Part shown: positions 24,923 through 33,925 of the stretch, piece by piece
How the letters are laid out: each line of letters opens with the position of its first letter
How positions within the stretch are numbered: position 1 is the stretch's first letter
NCBI RefSeq assembly: GCF_019913785.1
Contig: NZ_JAIOHK010000040.1
Span: forward strand, 1 to 52,646
Direction of reading: 5' to 3'
Length of the DNA stretch: 52,646 nucleotides
From: Altibacter sp.
Lineage (GTDB): Bacteria; Bacteroidota; Bacteroidia; Flavobacteriales; Flavobacteriaceae
The notes under the pieces: model-generated
The model's database searches: none
What the model saw: only the letters and a program-made list of their open reading frames with translations
Told to the model about the DNA's origin: nothing
Position numbers and translations under genes: made by a program

Positions 24923-25894
24923 ATGCGCGAAGCTGCCTTTGCGAAACAAAATAAGGATAAATGGTTAAGATTTGAAAGTGTTCTGCGGAATAATGTTCAA
25001 ATTCATCCCGATGAATTGAGTGCCCTGTATATTGAAATTACAGATCACCTAAGCTATGCGCAAACCTTTTACCCGAAAAGCAACACCCTTCGATATTTAA
25101 ACAGTCTTTCTGTCCTAGCACATCAAAAGATCTATAAGTCGAAACGGGAGTCACGCTCGCGTTTTATTACATTCTACACCCAAGAATTTCCACTTTTTTT
25201 TTCGCAATACCACAAACAACTACTCATTGCCTTTGTGACCTTCGCATTATTTTCACTAATTGGTGCCTATTCGGCAGCTACAGATGGCAACTTTGTGCGA
25301 CTTATCCTGGGTGACGGCTATGTAAATATGACCCTTGACAATATTGAGAAAGGAGACCCAATGGCTGTTTATAAGGAAATGGGCGAAATGAATATGTTCC
25401 TGGGCATTACCATCAACAACATCCGCGTAGCCCTTTTGGCCTTTGTCTTTGGGCTATTCTTAAGCTTGGGTACCTTGTTTATACTTATGCGGAATGCCAT
25501 TATGCTTGGCTCTTTTCAGTACTTTTTTTACGATCAAGGCTTGCTTTGGGAATCGGCCCGAACGATATGGATTCACGGTACTATTGAAATTTCGGTGATT
25601 ATAGTGGCGGGCTGTGCCGGATTGGTAGTTGGCAACAGTATTTTATTCCCGGGCACCTATACCAGACTGCAATCCTTTGTGCCTGGTGCAAAGGATGGAA
25701 TAAAAATATTGATGAGTACCATCCCGTTTTTTATTATTGCAGGATTCCTCGAGGGGTTTGTAACACGACATACCGAGATGCCGGACTGGCTGGCCATACT
25801 TATTATTGGTGGATCCCTATACCTTATTCTATTCTATTATGTACTATACCCCATAAAACTAAAAAAGAAACATGAACGAAAAGCTAGAGTTTAA
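24923..25894 (+). CDS. SpoIIM family (stage II sporulation protein M-like) membrane protein
   Basis: 323 residues from MREAAFAKQNKDKW at 24923; a TTG at 24899 would add eight non-conserved residues. The N-terminal cytoplasmic part (about 1-95) is helical, followed by five or six membrane segments including GITINNIRVALLAFVFGLFLSLG and HGTIEISVIIVAGCAGL (split here at about residue 225). This organism does not sporulate; in Bacteroidota the family is part of the MoxR/DUF58 cluster. It overlaps the next gene by 23 bases. Confidence 0.88.
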   Translation: MREAAFAKQNKDKWLRFESVLRNNVQIHPDELSALYIEITDHLSYAQTFYPKSNTLRYLNSLSVLAHQKIYKSKRESRSRFITFYTQEFPLFFSQYHKQLLIAFVTFALFSLIGAYSAATDGNFVRLILGDGYVNMTLDNIEKGDPMAVYKEMGEMNMFLGITINNIRVALLAFVFGLFLSLGTLFILMRNAIMLGSFQYFFYDQGLLWESARTIWIHGTIEISVIIVAGCAGLVVGNSILFPGTYTRLQSFVPGAKDGIKILMSTIPFFIIAGFLEGFVTRHTEMPDWLAILIIGGSLYLILFYYVLYPIKLKKKHERKARV

Positions 25895-26741
25895 ACAACA
25901 GCGTGAGCTGGGAACCATCTTAACCGATACTTTTAAATTTTTACGAATCTGTGGTAAACAATTATTCGGTCTCATTTTTAGAATAGCCGGCCCTGCCCTT
26001 GTAATATTAGTAATAGCCTATGTTTTCTATATGCAAACTGTTTTTGGCGGTATGGGAGGCAGTGGATTTGGAAGTTCTTTTGAAGATTTTACCGGTGGTT
26101 TCCTACTTTCCATCTTTTTACTTATGATTTCGGCAATGACCTATTACGCACTGTTATATGGTACCGTTTTGCATGCTATCAAATCGTATATTAAGAACGA
26201 TGGGGTGATAATAAGGGAAGAAGTTACATCGGGCGTGAAACAAAACTTTTGGAGCCTAATAGGGTTGAGTATTTTGGCGGGTATCATGATAGGGTTTGGA
26301 ATTGTGTTTTGCATTATTCCAGGAATATACTTGGCTGTTGTATTGGCCCTCACCTATTCCATACATATTTTCGAAAAGCGCGATGTGACAGATAGTATTA
26401 GCTATAGTTTTAATTTGATAAAAGGGGAATGGTGGATCACCTTCGCTACTTTCTTGGTGATTGGTATCTTGTATTATATTATTTTGATGATCTTTCAAAT
26501 TCCGCAATACATTTACTTTTTCATTAAAGGATTCGCCATCGCCGAGACCATGTCGGCCGATCCCAGTGAAATGTTCGACTGGGTGTATATGGCGCTTAGT
26601 GCAATAGGAATCATTGCGCAATACTTGCTACAAGCCATTATGGTGATAACCACAGTCTTGATCTATTATAATTTGAACGAACGAAAAAATTTCACCGGAA
26701 CGATAGAAACAATCGAATCTATTGGTGATCGTGAGGAATAA
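25872..26741 (+). CDS. Polytopic membrane protein of the SpoIIM/MoxR operon
   Basis: 289 residues with about six membrane helices (roughly 33-55, 72-95, 125-155, 188-215 and 235-260). I see no catalytic motif. The pattern of long hydrophobic helices with a central amphipathic segment (HIFEKRDVTDSISYSFNLI) resembles membrane domains attached to glycerophosphodiester phosphodiesterases, but this is weak. It overlaps both neighbours closely, so it belongs to the operon. Confidence 0.7.
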   Translation: MNEKLEFKQQRELGTILTDTFKFLRICGKQLFGLIFRIAGPALVILVIAYVFYMQTVFGGMGGSGFGSSFEDFTGGFLLSIFLLMISAMTYYALLYGTVLHAIKSYIKNDGVIIREEVTSGVKQNFWSLIGLSILAGIMIGFGIVFCIIPGIYLAVVLALTYSIHIFEKRDVTDSISYSFNLIKGEWWITFATFLVIGILYYIILMIFQIPQYIYFFIKGFAIAETMSADPSEMFDWVYMALSAIGIIAQYLLQAIMVITTVLIYYNLNERKNFTGTIETIESIGDREE

Positions 26742-26744
26742 CCT

Positions 26745-27506
26745 ATGCCCATACTCCCTCTTTTAATTACTCTTGTCCTGTGTTTTTCTGAAGGAAAGGC
26801 GCAAGACTCACTTGAGGTTGCCCGGCAGGAAATCGTTCGGTACGACACCGACAGTGAGGTTTCTCCTATGGAGTTCAGCGAGGATCGAATTGAGTCATTA
26901 AAAAAAGACGAGGCCTTTGATTATACCGAAATTGAACCCGATGAAGATAACTGGTGGGAGAAATTCAAGCGTTGGCTTAGTGATCTTTGGTACCGCTTTT
27001 GGGATTGGTTGCTCCCCGACTATGCCGGTAGTCCGTTTTGGTCTTTTATTGTGAGTGCCCTGCCCTATCTTATCATTGCCGGAATTATTGTGTTTATCAT
27101 CTGGTTGTTTTATCGCCTTAATCCCGGGGCCAAAATTCTAAAATCACAGGAGGCACCCGATGTGTTCTTTACCGAAGAAGAAGAGATTATAAAAACCAAG
27201 GATATTCAGAAATTAATTCAGAAAGCCTTGGAAAATCAGGACTATCGCCTAGCAGTGCGTTATTCGTATTTATTGATCCTAAAACGATTGAGCAATGCAC
27301 ATATCATTGAATATGAGTTTGATAAGACGAATAGCGATTATATAGCTGAAATCACTTCAGAAAATATCAACCAACAGTTTAAAAAAGTAACAACCCTATA
27401 CGATTATATATGGTATGGCAGCTTTTCTGTGACACAAGCCGACTACCAAATAGCGCAAAATACCTTCAACCGATTAGAAACCCAAATTCCTGAAGCCCTT
27501 GACTAA
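26745..27506 (+). CDS. DUF4129 membrane protein
   Basis: 253 residues. N-terminal signal-like segment (cut near EGKAQ), then an extracytoplasmic acidic region, one membrane helix (about 103-124) and a cytoplasmic C-terminal DUF4129 domain (about 150-250) with QDYRLAVRYSYLLILKRL and YDYIWYGSFSVTQADYQ. DUF4129 is regularly next to MoxR ATPase and DUF58 genes. It overlaps the following gene by 8 bases. Confidence 0.85.
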   Translation: MPILPLLITLVLCFSEGKAQDSLEVARQEIVRYDTDSEVSPMEFSEDRIESLKKDEAFDYTEIEPDEDNWWEKFKRWLSDLWYRFWDWLLPDYAGSPFWSFIVSALPYLIIAGIIVFIIWLFYRLNPGAKILKSQEAPDVFFTEEEEIIKTKDIQKLIQKALENQDYRLAVRYSYLLILKRLSNAHIIEYEFDKTNSDYIAEITSENINQQFKKVTTLYDYIWYGSFSVTQADYQIAQNTFNRLETQIPEALD

Positions 27507-28716
27507 ACTACAAAAAATAGGGTTTCTTGGATTGCTGCTTATGGTGGCAGCCTTGGTCTATTTGGAGGCTACAAAACCACAGCCTATCAATTGGTTTCCC
27601 TCTTACTACAGTGAGGATAAAATTCCCTTAGGCACCTATGTGCTTCACGAGTTATTAGAAAATAGATTGCAGGATACATTGGAGAAGGTGTTACAATCCC
27701 CCTTCGAAAAATTAAAGGATACCACAGTAGCTGGAACCTATCTTTTTATCAATGACAGACTGCTATTAGATCGCACCGAAGTAGCGCGTTTGTATCAATG
27801 GGTTGAAAAAGGAAATACCGCATTTTTATCTGCCACCTATCATAGTGGAGACCTCTTGGACACCCTTCAGTTGGAAATGCAAAACGCCTGGCTTCCCAAT
27901 AGAATAGGAACTCAACCAATGCTCAATCTAATTAATAAAAAATTAGCTTCGGAAACACCATATCATATAGAAAGGGATTTGATTGTCCGTTATTTCAAAG
28001 AAATTGACACCTTACATCAAACTGTGCTAGGTGTTTCACAGGCGTATAATGACACCGTGAAAATTTCGAGTCCAAAGGTAAATTTCATCAAAGCACCCGT
28101 TGGAAAGGGTACATTTTATATTCATAGTCAGCCCGAAATTTTTTCGAATTACTTTTTACTTTCAGAAAAAAATGCAGTCCATACCGAAAACGTATTGTCC
28201 TATATAAATAACGCTACGAGAATCTACTGGGATACTCATTATAAATCGGGAAAACCCGTCAATATTTCTCCGCTTTACATTTTGTTCAACAACAAATACC
28301 TAAAATGGGCCTACTATTTTGTTTTGATAGGAACTGTGCTTTTTGTTTTATTTGAAGGGAAGCGCAAACAACGCAGCATTCCTATTGTCAATCCGTTGAC
28401 CAATAAAACATTCGAATACACCCGAACCATTTCGGGTATGTACCTCGACAAGCGAGAAAGCCACGAGATTGCCAAAAAACAGATTGTCTTATTTTTTGAG
28501 TTTATACGTACCCGACTGCGCATCCCCACCGAAATTATGAATAGTAGGTTCTTTAATGCCGTTGCATCACGAAGTGGCAATACGGTGGAAGACACTAAAA
28601 AACTCTTTACATTTATAGAAAAAGTACAAAATCAACAATTTACCTCTCAAGAAGAGCTCTTGCAATTGAATAAAGAAATTACCTTATATAAAAAGAAACT
28701 AGATGGAAAATCCTGA
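27499..28716 (+). CDS. DUF4350 membrane protein
   Basis: 405 residues. The TTG start at 27499 overlaps the previous stop and gives MTKLQKIGFLGLLLMVAALV, a normal membrane-anchor N-terminus; the next in-frame ATG would cut into the helix. Residues about 35-230 form the DUF4350 domain, starting NWFPSYYSEDKIPLGTYVL. A second membrane helix lies at about 275-293, then a cytoplasmic helical tail. It overlaps the MoxR gene by 14 bases. Confidence 0.85.
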   Translation: MTKLQKIGFLGLLLMVAALVYLEATKPQPINWFPSYYSEDKIPLGTYVLHELLENRLQDTLEKVLQSPFEKLKDTTVAGTYLFINDRLLLDRTEVARLYQWVEKGNTAFLSATYHSGDLLDTLQLEMQNAWLPNRIGTQPMLNLINKKLASETPYHIERDLIVRYFKEIDTLHQTVLGVSQAYNDTVKISSPKVNFIKAPVGKGTFYIHSQPEIFSNYFLLSEKNAVHTENVLSYINNATRIYWDTHYKSGKPVNISPLYILFNNKYLKWAYYFVLIGTVLFVLFEGKRKQRSIPIVNPLTNKTFEYTRTISGMYLDKRESHEIAKKQIVLFFEFIRTRLRIPTEIMNSRFFNAVASRSGNTVEDTKKLFTFIEKVQNQQFTSQEELLQLNKEITLYKKKLDGKS

Positions 28717-29701
28717 AGCACAAAACGAAGAATTACACTTTGACAATCGTATCCCATTAGACGATTTAAAGCTCGCTGTAGCCGGTATTAAAGAACAATT
28801 GGGGAAGATCATTATTGGACAGAATGATTTTATCGAATTACTTATCGTGAGTCTGCTGTCAAGAGGTCATGTGCTTATTGAAGGCGTTCCCGGAATTGCG
28901 AAGACCATCACTGCCAAACTATTTGCCAAGACCTTACAGACCGATTTTAGTAGGATACAATTTACACCCGATCTTATGCCGAGTGATGTATTGGGAACCT
29001 CCATTCTTAATATGAAAACATCTGAGTTTGAGTTTAAAAAGGGGCCTATCTTTTCCAATATTATATTGATCGATGAGATAAACCGCGCACCTGCTAAAAC
29101 ACAGGCTGCTCTTTTTGAAGTTATGGAAGAGCGTCAAATCACCATGGATGGGCATCGCTATACGATGGAATATCCTTTTATGGTGTTGGCGACTCAAAAC
29201 CCTATTGAACAAGAAGGAACCTATGCATTACCCGAAGCACAATTAGACCGTTTTTTATTTAAGATCAAGGTGGGATATCCAACTTTGGAGGACGAAGTGA
29301 TGATCTTAAAAACACACCACGATCGAAAATCGGAAGCGCCTCTAGACAAGATAGAAAGTATCCTCAGCCCCGAAAACCTAAGAAAATTCCGTGCGCAGGT
29401 GCAAGAGATTCTCATAGAAGATAAGATCTTCAGCTATATTGCACAAATTGTGGATAAGACACGTAACCACCCGCATTTGTACTTGGGCGGTTCCCCCCGG
29501 GCCTCATTGGCCATCATGAACGCTTCAAAGGCCTTCGCCGCTATCAGCGGGCGCGATTTTGTTACACCTGATGATGTTAAAAAGGCATTGGCTCCTGTCT
29601 TGCGGCATCGAGTGATCCTTTCTCCCGAACGTGAAATGGAGGGGATGACCCCGGAAACCGTAATCGATATGATATCACAATCCATCGAAATCCCACGCTA
29701 A
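28703..29701 (+). CDS. MoxR family AAA+ ATPase
   Basis: 332 residues. Walker A GVPGIAKT (61-68), Walker B ILIDE (121-125), sensor 1 ATQNP (163-167), arginine-finger region LDRF (181-184), and a C-terminal lid domain (about 245-332) with GGSPRASLA. MoxR ATPases act as chaperone-like remodellers of partner proteins, often vWA-type. The partner here is probably the DUF58 protein encoded immediately downstream with no gap. Confidence 0.94.
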   Translation: MENPEAQNEELHFDNRIPLDDLKLAVAGIKEQLGKIIIGQNDFIELLIVSLLSRGHVLIEGVPGIAKTITAKLFAKTLQTDFSRIQFTPDLMPSDVLGTSILNMKTSEFEFKKGPIFSNIILIDEINRAPAKTQAALFEVMEERQITMDGHRYTMEYPFMVLATQNPIEQEGTYALPEAQLDRFLFKIKVGYPTLEDEVMILKTHHDRKSEAPLDKIESILSPENLRKFRAQVQEILIEDKIFSYIAQIVDKTRNHPHLYLGGSPRASLAIMNASKAFAAISGRDFVTPDDVKKALAPVLRHRVILSPEREMEGMTPETVIDMISQSIEIPR

Positions 29702-31033
29702 GTGATCAAACTTCTAAAATCCTTATACCTAACACCCCGGTTCTTCTACGTACTGGCCGTCTTTGCCTTACTGTTTTTGGTATCGTACTGGATTCCGGCT
29801 TTGTACGGCATCGTGTGGATTTTGGTACTGGTCTTAGGAGTATCTCTATTGATTGAATTCAGTATGCTTTACAGTGCCTTCGGACTGGAAGCTGCACGTA
29901 TCTTACCGGAAAAATTTTCGAATAGTGACGAAAATGAAGTGCTTATTCGATTGTATAATAAATACAGTTTTACCATTAGTATTGGTATTGTAGACGAATT
30001 ACCGGTGCAGTTTCAGAAACGGGATTTCTTCAGAAAAATAACGATTCCGGGGAAAAACAGAAATACGTTCACCTACGGCGTTCGCCCGGTAGAAAGGGGC
30101 GAATATGTCTTCGGAAACCTAAATTGCTATGCTTCTTCTCGGATCGGTCTCCTTAGGAAGCGGTTTACCTTTAACAACGAACAAATGGTCAAGGTATATC
30201 CTTCGTTTATACAAATGAAGAAATACGATTTTCTGGCCATTGACAATAGATTGTCGCATATCGGACTCAAAAAAATACGTCGGATAGGACATACCATGGA
30301 GTTTGAACAGATAAAGGAATACGTGGTTGGAGATGATGTAAGGACCATTAATTGGAAATCGACTGCGAAGCATGCAGGCCTCATGGTGAATCAATATCAG
30401 GATGAAAAAATGCAACCGGTGTATTCGATCATCGATACCAGCCGTGTCATGAAAATGCCTTTTAACGGTTTGAAATTGGTCGATTTCGCCATCAACAGTG
30501 CATTGGCCTTTTCGAATATAGCGTTAAAGAAAGGTGACAAAGTTGGACTGGTAGATTTTTCGAATAAATTAGGCTCATACCTTCCTGCCATTGCTAAAAA
30601 AACCTACCTCAACAACATACTGGAAGTATTGTACAATGTAGATACTAAATTCTTGGATTCGGATTTTGGTGTATTGCAATCGTTGGTGAAACGAAAAATC
30701 ACTCATAGAAGTTTATTACTCCTGTATACCAACTTTGAACATATTTCATCTTTACACCGACAAATGCCTTATTTACAGGCCATCGCGAAGAAGCATGTAT
30801 TGGTTGTGATCTTTTTTGAAAATACCGAATTGAGGAGCTTAAGCGAAATGGAGGCCACTACGATTCCGGAGATCTTCGACAAGACCATTGCCCAACAATT
30901 TGAATTTGATAAGAAAGTAATGGTACGTGAGCTTCAGCAAAGAGGAATACAAACCATCTTAACACCGCCCGAAGCACTTACCGTAAATACCATCAATAAA
31001 TATTTAGAGATCAAAGCCAAGGGGCTTTTATAG
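29702..31033 (+). CDS. DUF58 protein
   Basis: 443 residues. A GTG start directly abuts the MoxR stop (TAAGTG). Two membrane helices near the N-terminus (about 14-32 and 35-52). The DUF58 core (about 195-280) has VGDDVRTINWKSTAKHAGLM and VYSIIDTSR; the vWA-like metal site is degenerate (Asp245-Thr-Ser-Arg instead of DxSxS). It is the last gene of the SpoIIM/MoxR operon. MoxR/DUF58 pairs are often linked to envelope or stress functions, mechanism unknown. Confidence 0.92.
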   Translation: MIKLLKSLYLTPRFFYVLAVFALLFLVSYWIPALYGIVWILVLVLGVSLLIEFSMLYSAFGLEAARILPEKFSNSDENEVLIRLYNKYSFTISIGIVDELPVQFQKRDFFRKITIPGKNRNTFTYGVRPVERGEYVFGNLNCYASSRIGLLRKRFTFNNEQMVKVYPSFIQMKKYDFLAIDNRLSHIGLKKIRRIGHTMEFEQIKEYVVGDDVRTINWKSTAKHAGLMVNQYQDEKMQPVYSIIDTSRVMKMPFNGLKLVDFAINSALAFSNIALKKGDKVGLVDFSNKLGSYLPAIAKKTYLNNILEVLYNVDTKFLDSDFGVLQSLVKRKITHRSLLLLYTNFEHISSLHRQMPYLQAIAKKHVLVVIFFENTELRSLSEMEATTIPEIFDKTIAQQFEFDKKVMVRELQQRGIQTILTPPEALTVNTINKYLEIKAKGLL

Positions 31034-31160
31034 TCTTCAAAATTACAAATTCTACAATTCAGCTATAAAATAAGACAGTTCGGTTGTTTTAATTCTGAAA
31101 TAAGGATTCAACGTGGCACCTTTACTTCATCAAACAGTAAAAACCATAAAAACGGAACTT

Positions 31161-31592
31161 ATGAAAACTATTATTTTATCCATCACATTGACACTATCTG
31201 CATTTTTTGCATACGCACAGACTGATGCTGAAACCACGAACCTAGGAACAACCATAACGGTAACCGTCCCGGTACAAACTAACGAAGGGGAAGTCCTTTT
31301 TGGCCTATACGATGAAGCTACCTTTATGAAAACAGCTCCGATTCAAGGGCTGCAAAGTGATATTATAGACGGAATGGCCACAGTAACTTTTACAAATATC
31401 ACACCGGGAATGTATGCTATCACGCTTTTTCACGACAAGAATGGAAACCAACAAATGGATTTCGACCTTAATGGGATGCCGCAAGAGCGCTACGGTGTTT
31501 CCAACAACATCATGAGCTATGGTCCTCCGCACTGGAACGATGCCAAATTTGAGGTTGCCAATGAACCACTTAGTATGGAGATCCGAATGTAA
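31161..31592 (+). CDS. DUF2141 exported protein
   Basis: 143 residues from MKTIILSITL at 31161; an ATG at 31113 would put 16 polar residues before the signal peptide. Signal cut after FFAYAQ. The DUF2141 domain has VLFGLYDEATFM, PGMYAITLFHDKNGNQQMD and GPPHWNDAKFEV. It is clearly paralogous to the protein at 12716-13129 but stands alone, with a strong terminator right after it. Confidence 0.85.
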   Translation: MKTIILSITLTLSAFFAYAQTDAETTNLGTTITVTVPVQTNEGEVLFGLYDEATFMKTAPIQGLQSDIIDGMATVTFTNITPGMYAITLFHDKNGNQQMDFDLNGMPQERYGVSNNIMSYGPPHWNDAKFEVANEPLSMEIRM

Positions 31593-31615
31593 ATTATAAG
31601 AATCCTATCCTATCC

Positions 31616-31643
31616 GCCCAATCCCGCCAGATTGGGCTTTTTT
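31616..31643 (+). terminator. Strong intrinsic terminator after DUF2141
   Basis: GCCCAATC (31616-31623), 6-base loop, GATTGGGC (31630-31637), then TTTTTT. A textbook rho-independent terminator separating the DUF2141 gene from oxyR. Confidence 0.92.
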
Positions 31644-31665
31644 ATAGATAAAAACTTAAATTTAC

Positions 31666-31706
31666 CTATAAACTATAGATTATCTTGATAGAACATTGTA
31701 TTTTTG
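31666..31706 (+). promoter_or_regulatory. oxyR upstream region: -7 element and ATAG/CTAT half-sites
   Basis: TATTTTTG (31699-31706) matches TAnnTTTG perfectly, 17 bases before the chosen start; a TTG at the right -33 distance is not present. Upstream, CTATA-AAC-TATAG (31666-31678) forms an inverted repeat, and a further ATAG lies at 31688-31691. ATAG/CTAT tetranucleotides are half-sites of E. coli OxyR operators, so autoregulation is possible but unproven here. Confidence 0.35.
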
Positions 31707-31723
31707 AAGTAAATCAGTTTAGG

Positions 31724-32659
31724 ATGACCATAACACAATTAAAATATGTACTTGCTGTAGCGGAACATCAAAATTTCACAAAAGCGGCACAAAAAACATT
31801 TGTAACCCAGCCCACCTTGAGTATGCAAATACAAAAGTTGGAAGAGGAGCTCGACATACTTATATTCGATCGCAGTAAAAAACCCATTGAACTGACTTCG
31901 GTAGGAAAAAAAATAGTGAACCAGGCGAAGAATATTGTCAACGAGTCGGAGCGTATGCAGGATGTGGTAGATCAGGAAAAGGGGTTTATTGGGGGTGAAT
32001 TTAAGCTAGGGATAATTCCCACTGTAATGCCCACACTATTGCCGATGTTCTTAAAAACATTTACCAATAGGTATCCGAAGGTACACTTGAAGATTGAAGA
32101 ACTTACGACCGATGAGATTATCCATAAAATAAAGGATGGCCATTTAGATGCTGCCATAGCCGCCACCCCGCTTAATCACGAAAAGATTAAGGAACGGGTC
32201 CTGTATTATGAACCCTTTGTAGGGTATATTCCCGAGAGTCATCGATTGCATTCAAAGGGGAAAATTGAAAGTAGTGATCTGGATCTCAGTGATATTTTAT
32301 TGTTAGAAGATGGACACTGCTTTAGGGATGGCGTAATTAACTTGTGTAAAGCTTCAAAACTACATACGGGAGACTCCTTCCAATTGGAAAGTGGGAGTTT
32401 TGAAACCTTAATAAAACTATCGAATGAGGGGTTGGGAATGACGCTACTTCCGTATTTACATACATTGGATATTTCTGAAGTACAGAAAAAGCACCTACAT
32501 TATTTTACAGAACCATCACCGGCACGGGAGGTAAGTATCATTTATAACAAAAGTGAATTGAAGCTGCAAATTATTACCGCTCTTTACGATGTGATAGCAG
32601 CAGTAATCCGAGGAGCGATTGCATTTCAGGATGTAAAAATTATAAGCCCAACCAAATAA
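31724..32659 (+). CDS. oxyR: Hydrogen-peroxide-sensing LysR-type regulator OxyR
   Basis: 311 residues from MTITQLKYVL at 31724; an ATG at 31685 would add 13 residues before the helix-turn-helix. LysR winged helix at 1-60 (FTKAAQKTFVTQPTLSMQIQ) and effector domain at 90-300. The effector domain has LLLEDGHCFRD with Cys199 and NLCKAS with Cys208, the same positions as the redox cysteines of E. coli OxyR. It should activate peroxide-defence genes after disulfide formation. No catalase or peroxidase gene is adjacent in the window. Confidence 0.92.
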   Translation: MTITQLKYVLAVAEHQNFTKAAQKTFVTQPTLSMQIQKLEEELDILIFDRSKKPIELTSVGKKIVNQAKNIVNESERMQDVVDQEKGFIGGEFKLGIIPTVMPTLLPMFLKTFTNRYPKVHLKIEELTTDEIIHKIKDGHLDAAIAATPLNHEKIKERVLYYEPFVGYIPESHRLHSKGKIESSDLDLSDILLLEDGHCFRDGVINLCKASKLHTGDSFQLESGSFETLIKLSNEGLGMTLLPYLHTLDISEVQKKHLHYFTEPSPAREVSIIYNKSELKLQIITALYDVIAAVIRGAIAFQDVKIISPTK

Positions 32660-32675
32660 GGACCAAAATTAAAAA

Positions 32676-32700
32676 GACCCGTTTACACGGGTCTTTTTTT
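32676..32700 (+). terminator. Bidirectional terminator between oxyR and the small convergent gene
   Basis: GACCCGT (32676-32682), 4-base loop, ACGGGTC (32687-32693), then seven T. On the minus strand the stem is followed by TTTTT, so it also stops leftward transcription from the small gene. Confidence 0.92.
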
Positions 32701-32896
32701 ATGGATTTAGATAGATTAAACATTTATTTAATTGGGGGTTCTGTTTGATAAGAGAATCAATCCAGATTTTAAGCTCCTCTATTTCATAGGGAAGCAATCT
32801 CGTCATCGCCTTTTTCAACTCTTTACAGAACAAATTTACATCAAAGCTAACTTTTGCAAGTACAGCCTTAGTGTAGTCAAACATTGCTCTAGCCAT
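32699..32896 (-). CDS. Small conserved flavobacterial protein of unknown function
   Basis: 65 residues (or 61 if the second ATG, at 32884, giving MFDYTKAVL, is used; related proteins usually start there). The sequence FDYTKAVLAKVSFDVNLFCKELKKAM, in two helices, then LLPYEIEELKIWIDSL, is a pattern I associate with short uncharacterised flavobacterial proteins. It is single-copy here, cytoplasmic by composition, and shares the bidirectional terminator with oxyR. Confidence 0.75.
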   Translation of the reverse strand: MARAMFDYTKAVLAKVSFDVNLFCKELKKAMTRLLPYEIEELKIWIDSLIKQNPQLNKCLIYLNP

Positions 32897-32990
32897 AGTT
32901 AAACTGTATTTAATTATAGGTTAAGTATTTTTAAACAATAGGCAGTGGGTTTTAGATTAAGCTGTCTAAAGATAACAAAAAAATGTGTTG

Positions 32991-33013
32991 AAAATTCTAT
33001 TTAACAGAATTTT
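32991..33013 (-). terminator. Weak terminator-like hairpin after the AIM24 gene
   Basis: AAAATTCT (32991-32998) pairs with AGAATTTT (33006-33013) around a 7-base loop, directly after the stop codon at 33019 on the minus strand. The T-run follows only after seven more bases. Confidence 0.4.
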
Positions 33014-33018
33014 TGGTG

Positions 33019-33819
33019 TTAAAATCGGTTGTCACCATCCAATAAATCACCCAAACCTCCTAAAATACTACCTTCTCCCTTATCCTTACCCCCTCCTTTT
33101 GGAGCAGCCGCCCACACTCTTTTGGCAAGTCTGCTAAAGGGTAATGATTGGATATAAACTGTTCCGGGGCCGGTCAAAGTGGCAAAAAATAATCCTTCTC
33201 CCCCAAATAAGGTGTTTTTTATACCACCAACGAATTCTATATCGTAGTCTACCGTATGATCAAATCCAATAATACAGCCTGTATCGATCTTAAGTTTCTC
33301 TCCGGGTGCTAATTCCTTGGTTGCCGTGGTCCCTCCGGCATGAACAAAGGCCATTCCATCGCCTTCCAATTTTTGCATAATAAAACCCTCTCCGCCAAAG
33401 AGACCGCGTCCTAGTTTCTTGGAGAATTCAATTCCTATAGAAACACCCTTTGCGGCACAGAGGAACGCATCCTTCTGACAGATAAATTTTCCGTTAAATT
33501 TCTCGAGATCTATCGCGATAATTTTTCCCGGATAAGGCGATGCAAAACTCAGCCGTTTTTTTCCGGATTCTACATTATAAAATGCCGTCATAAATAGGCT
33601 TTCACCGGTAAGCAATCGTTTTCCGGCACCAAATATTTTACCCATCACGGTATTGTCATTGGCCGAACCATCCCCAAAAATGGTTTCCATCTTAATCCCA
33701 TTGTCCATCATCATAAAACTACCCGCTTCGGCCACTACTCCTTCATTGGGGTCCAGTTCGATTTCTACATATTGCATTTCTTCACCGTAGATGGTGTAAT
33801 CTATTTCATGTGCTCTCAT
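33019..33819 (-). CDS. AIM24/TIGR00266 family protein
   Basis: 266 residues, no signal peptide. The beta-rich AIM24 domain runs over residues 1-240: IELDPNEGVVAEAGSFMMMD, the glycine-rich GRGLFGGEGFIMQKLEGDG and LFGGEGLFFATLTGPG repeats and VYIQSLPFSRLA. The C-terminus is Gly/Lys/Asp rich. The family forms beta-sandwich oligomers; its function in bacteria is not known. Gene stands alone. Confidence 0.9.
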   Translation of the reverse strand: MRAHEIDYTIYGEEMQYVEIELDPNEGVVAEAGSFMMMDNGIKMETIFGDGSANDNTVMGKIFGAGKRLLTGESLFMTAFYNVESGKKRLSFASPYPGKIIAIDLEKFNGKFICQKDAFLCAAKGVSIGIEFSKKLGRGLFGGEGFIMQKLEGDGMAFVHAGGTTATKELAPGEKLKIDTGCIIGFDHTVDYDIEFVGGIKNTLFGGEGLFFATLTGPGTVYIQSLPFSRLAKRVWAAAPKGGGKDKGEGSILGGLGDLLDGDNRF

Positions 33820-33925
33820 AATAGTCTTTGTGTTGTTTTGTTGATTTTCTTATGCTGCTATATGTTTATTCAGAAAAGATTTTGTTACAACAAATAAGAA
33901 CTATTCGTTAAATTCTAAGCACAAA

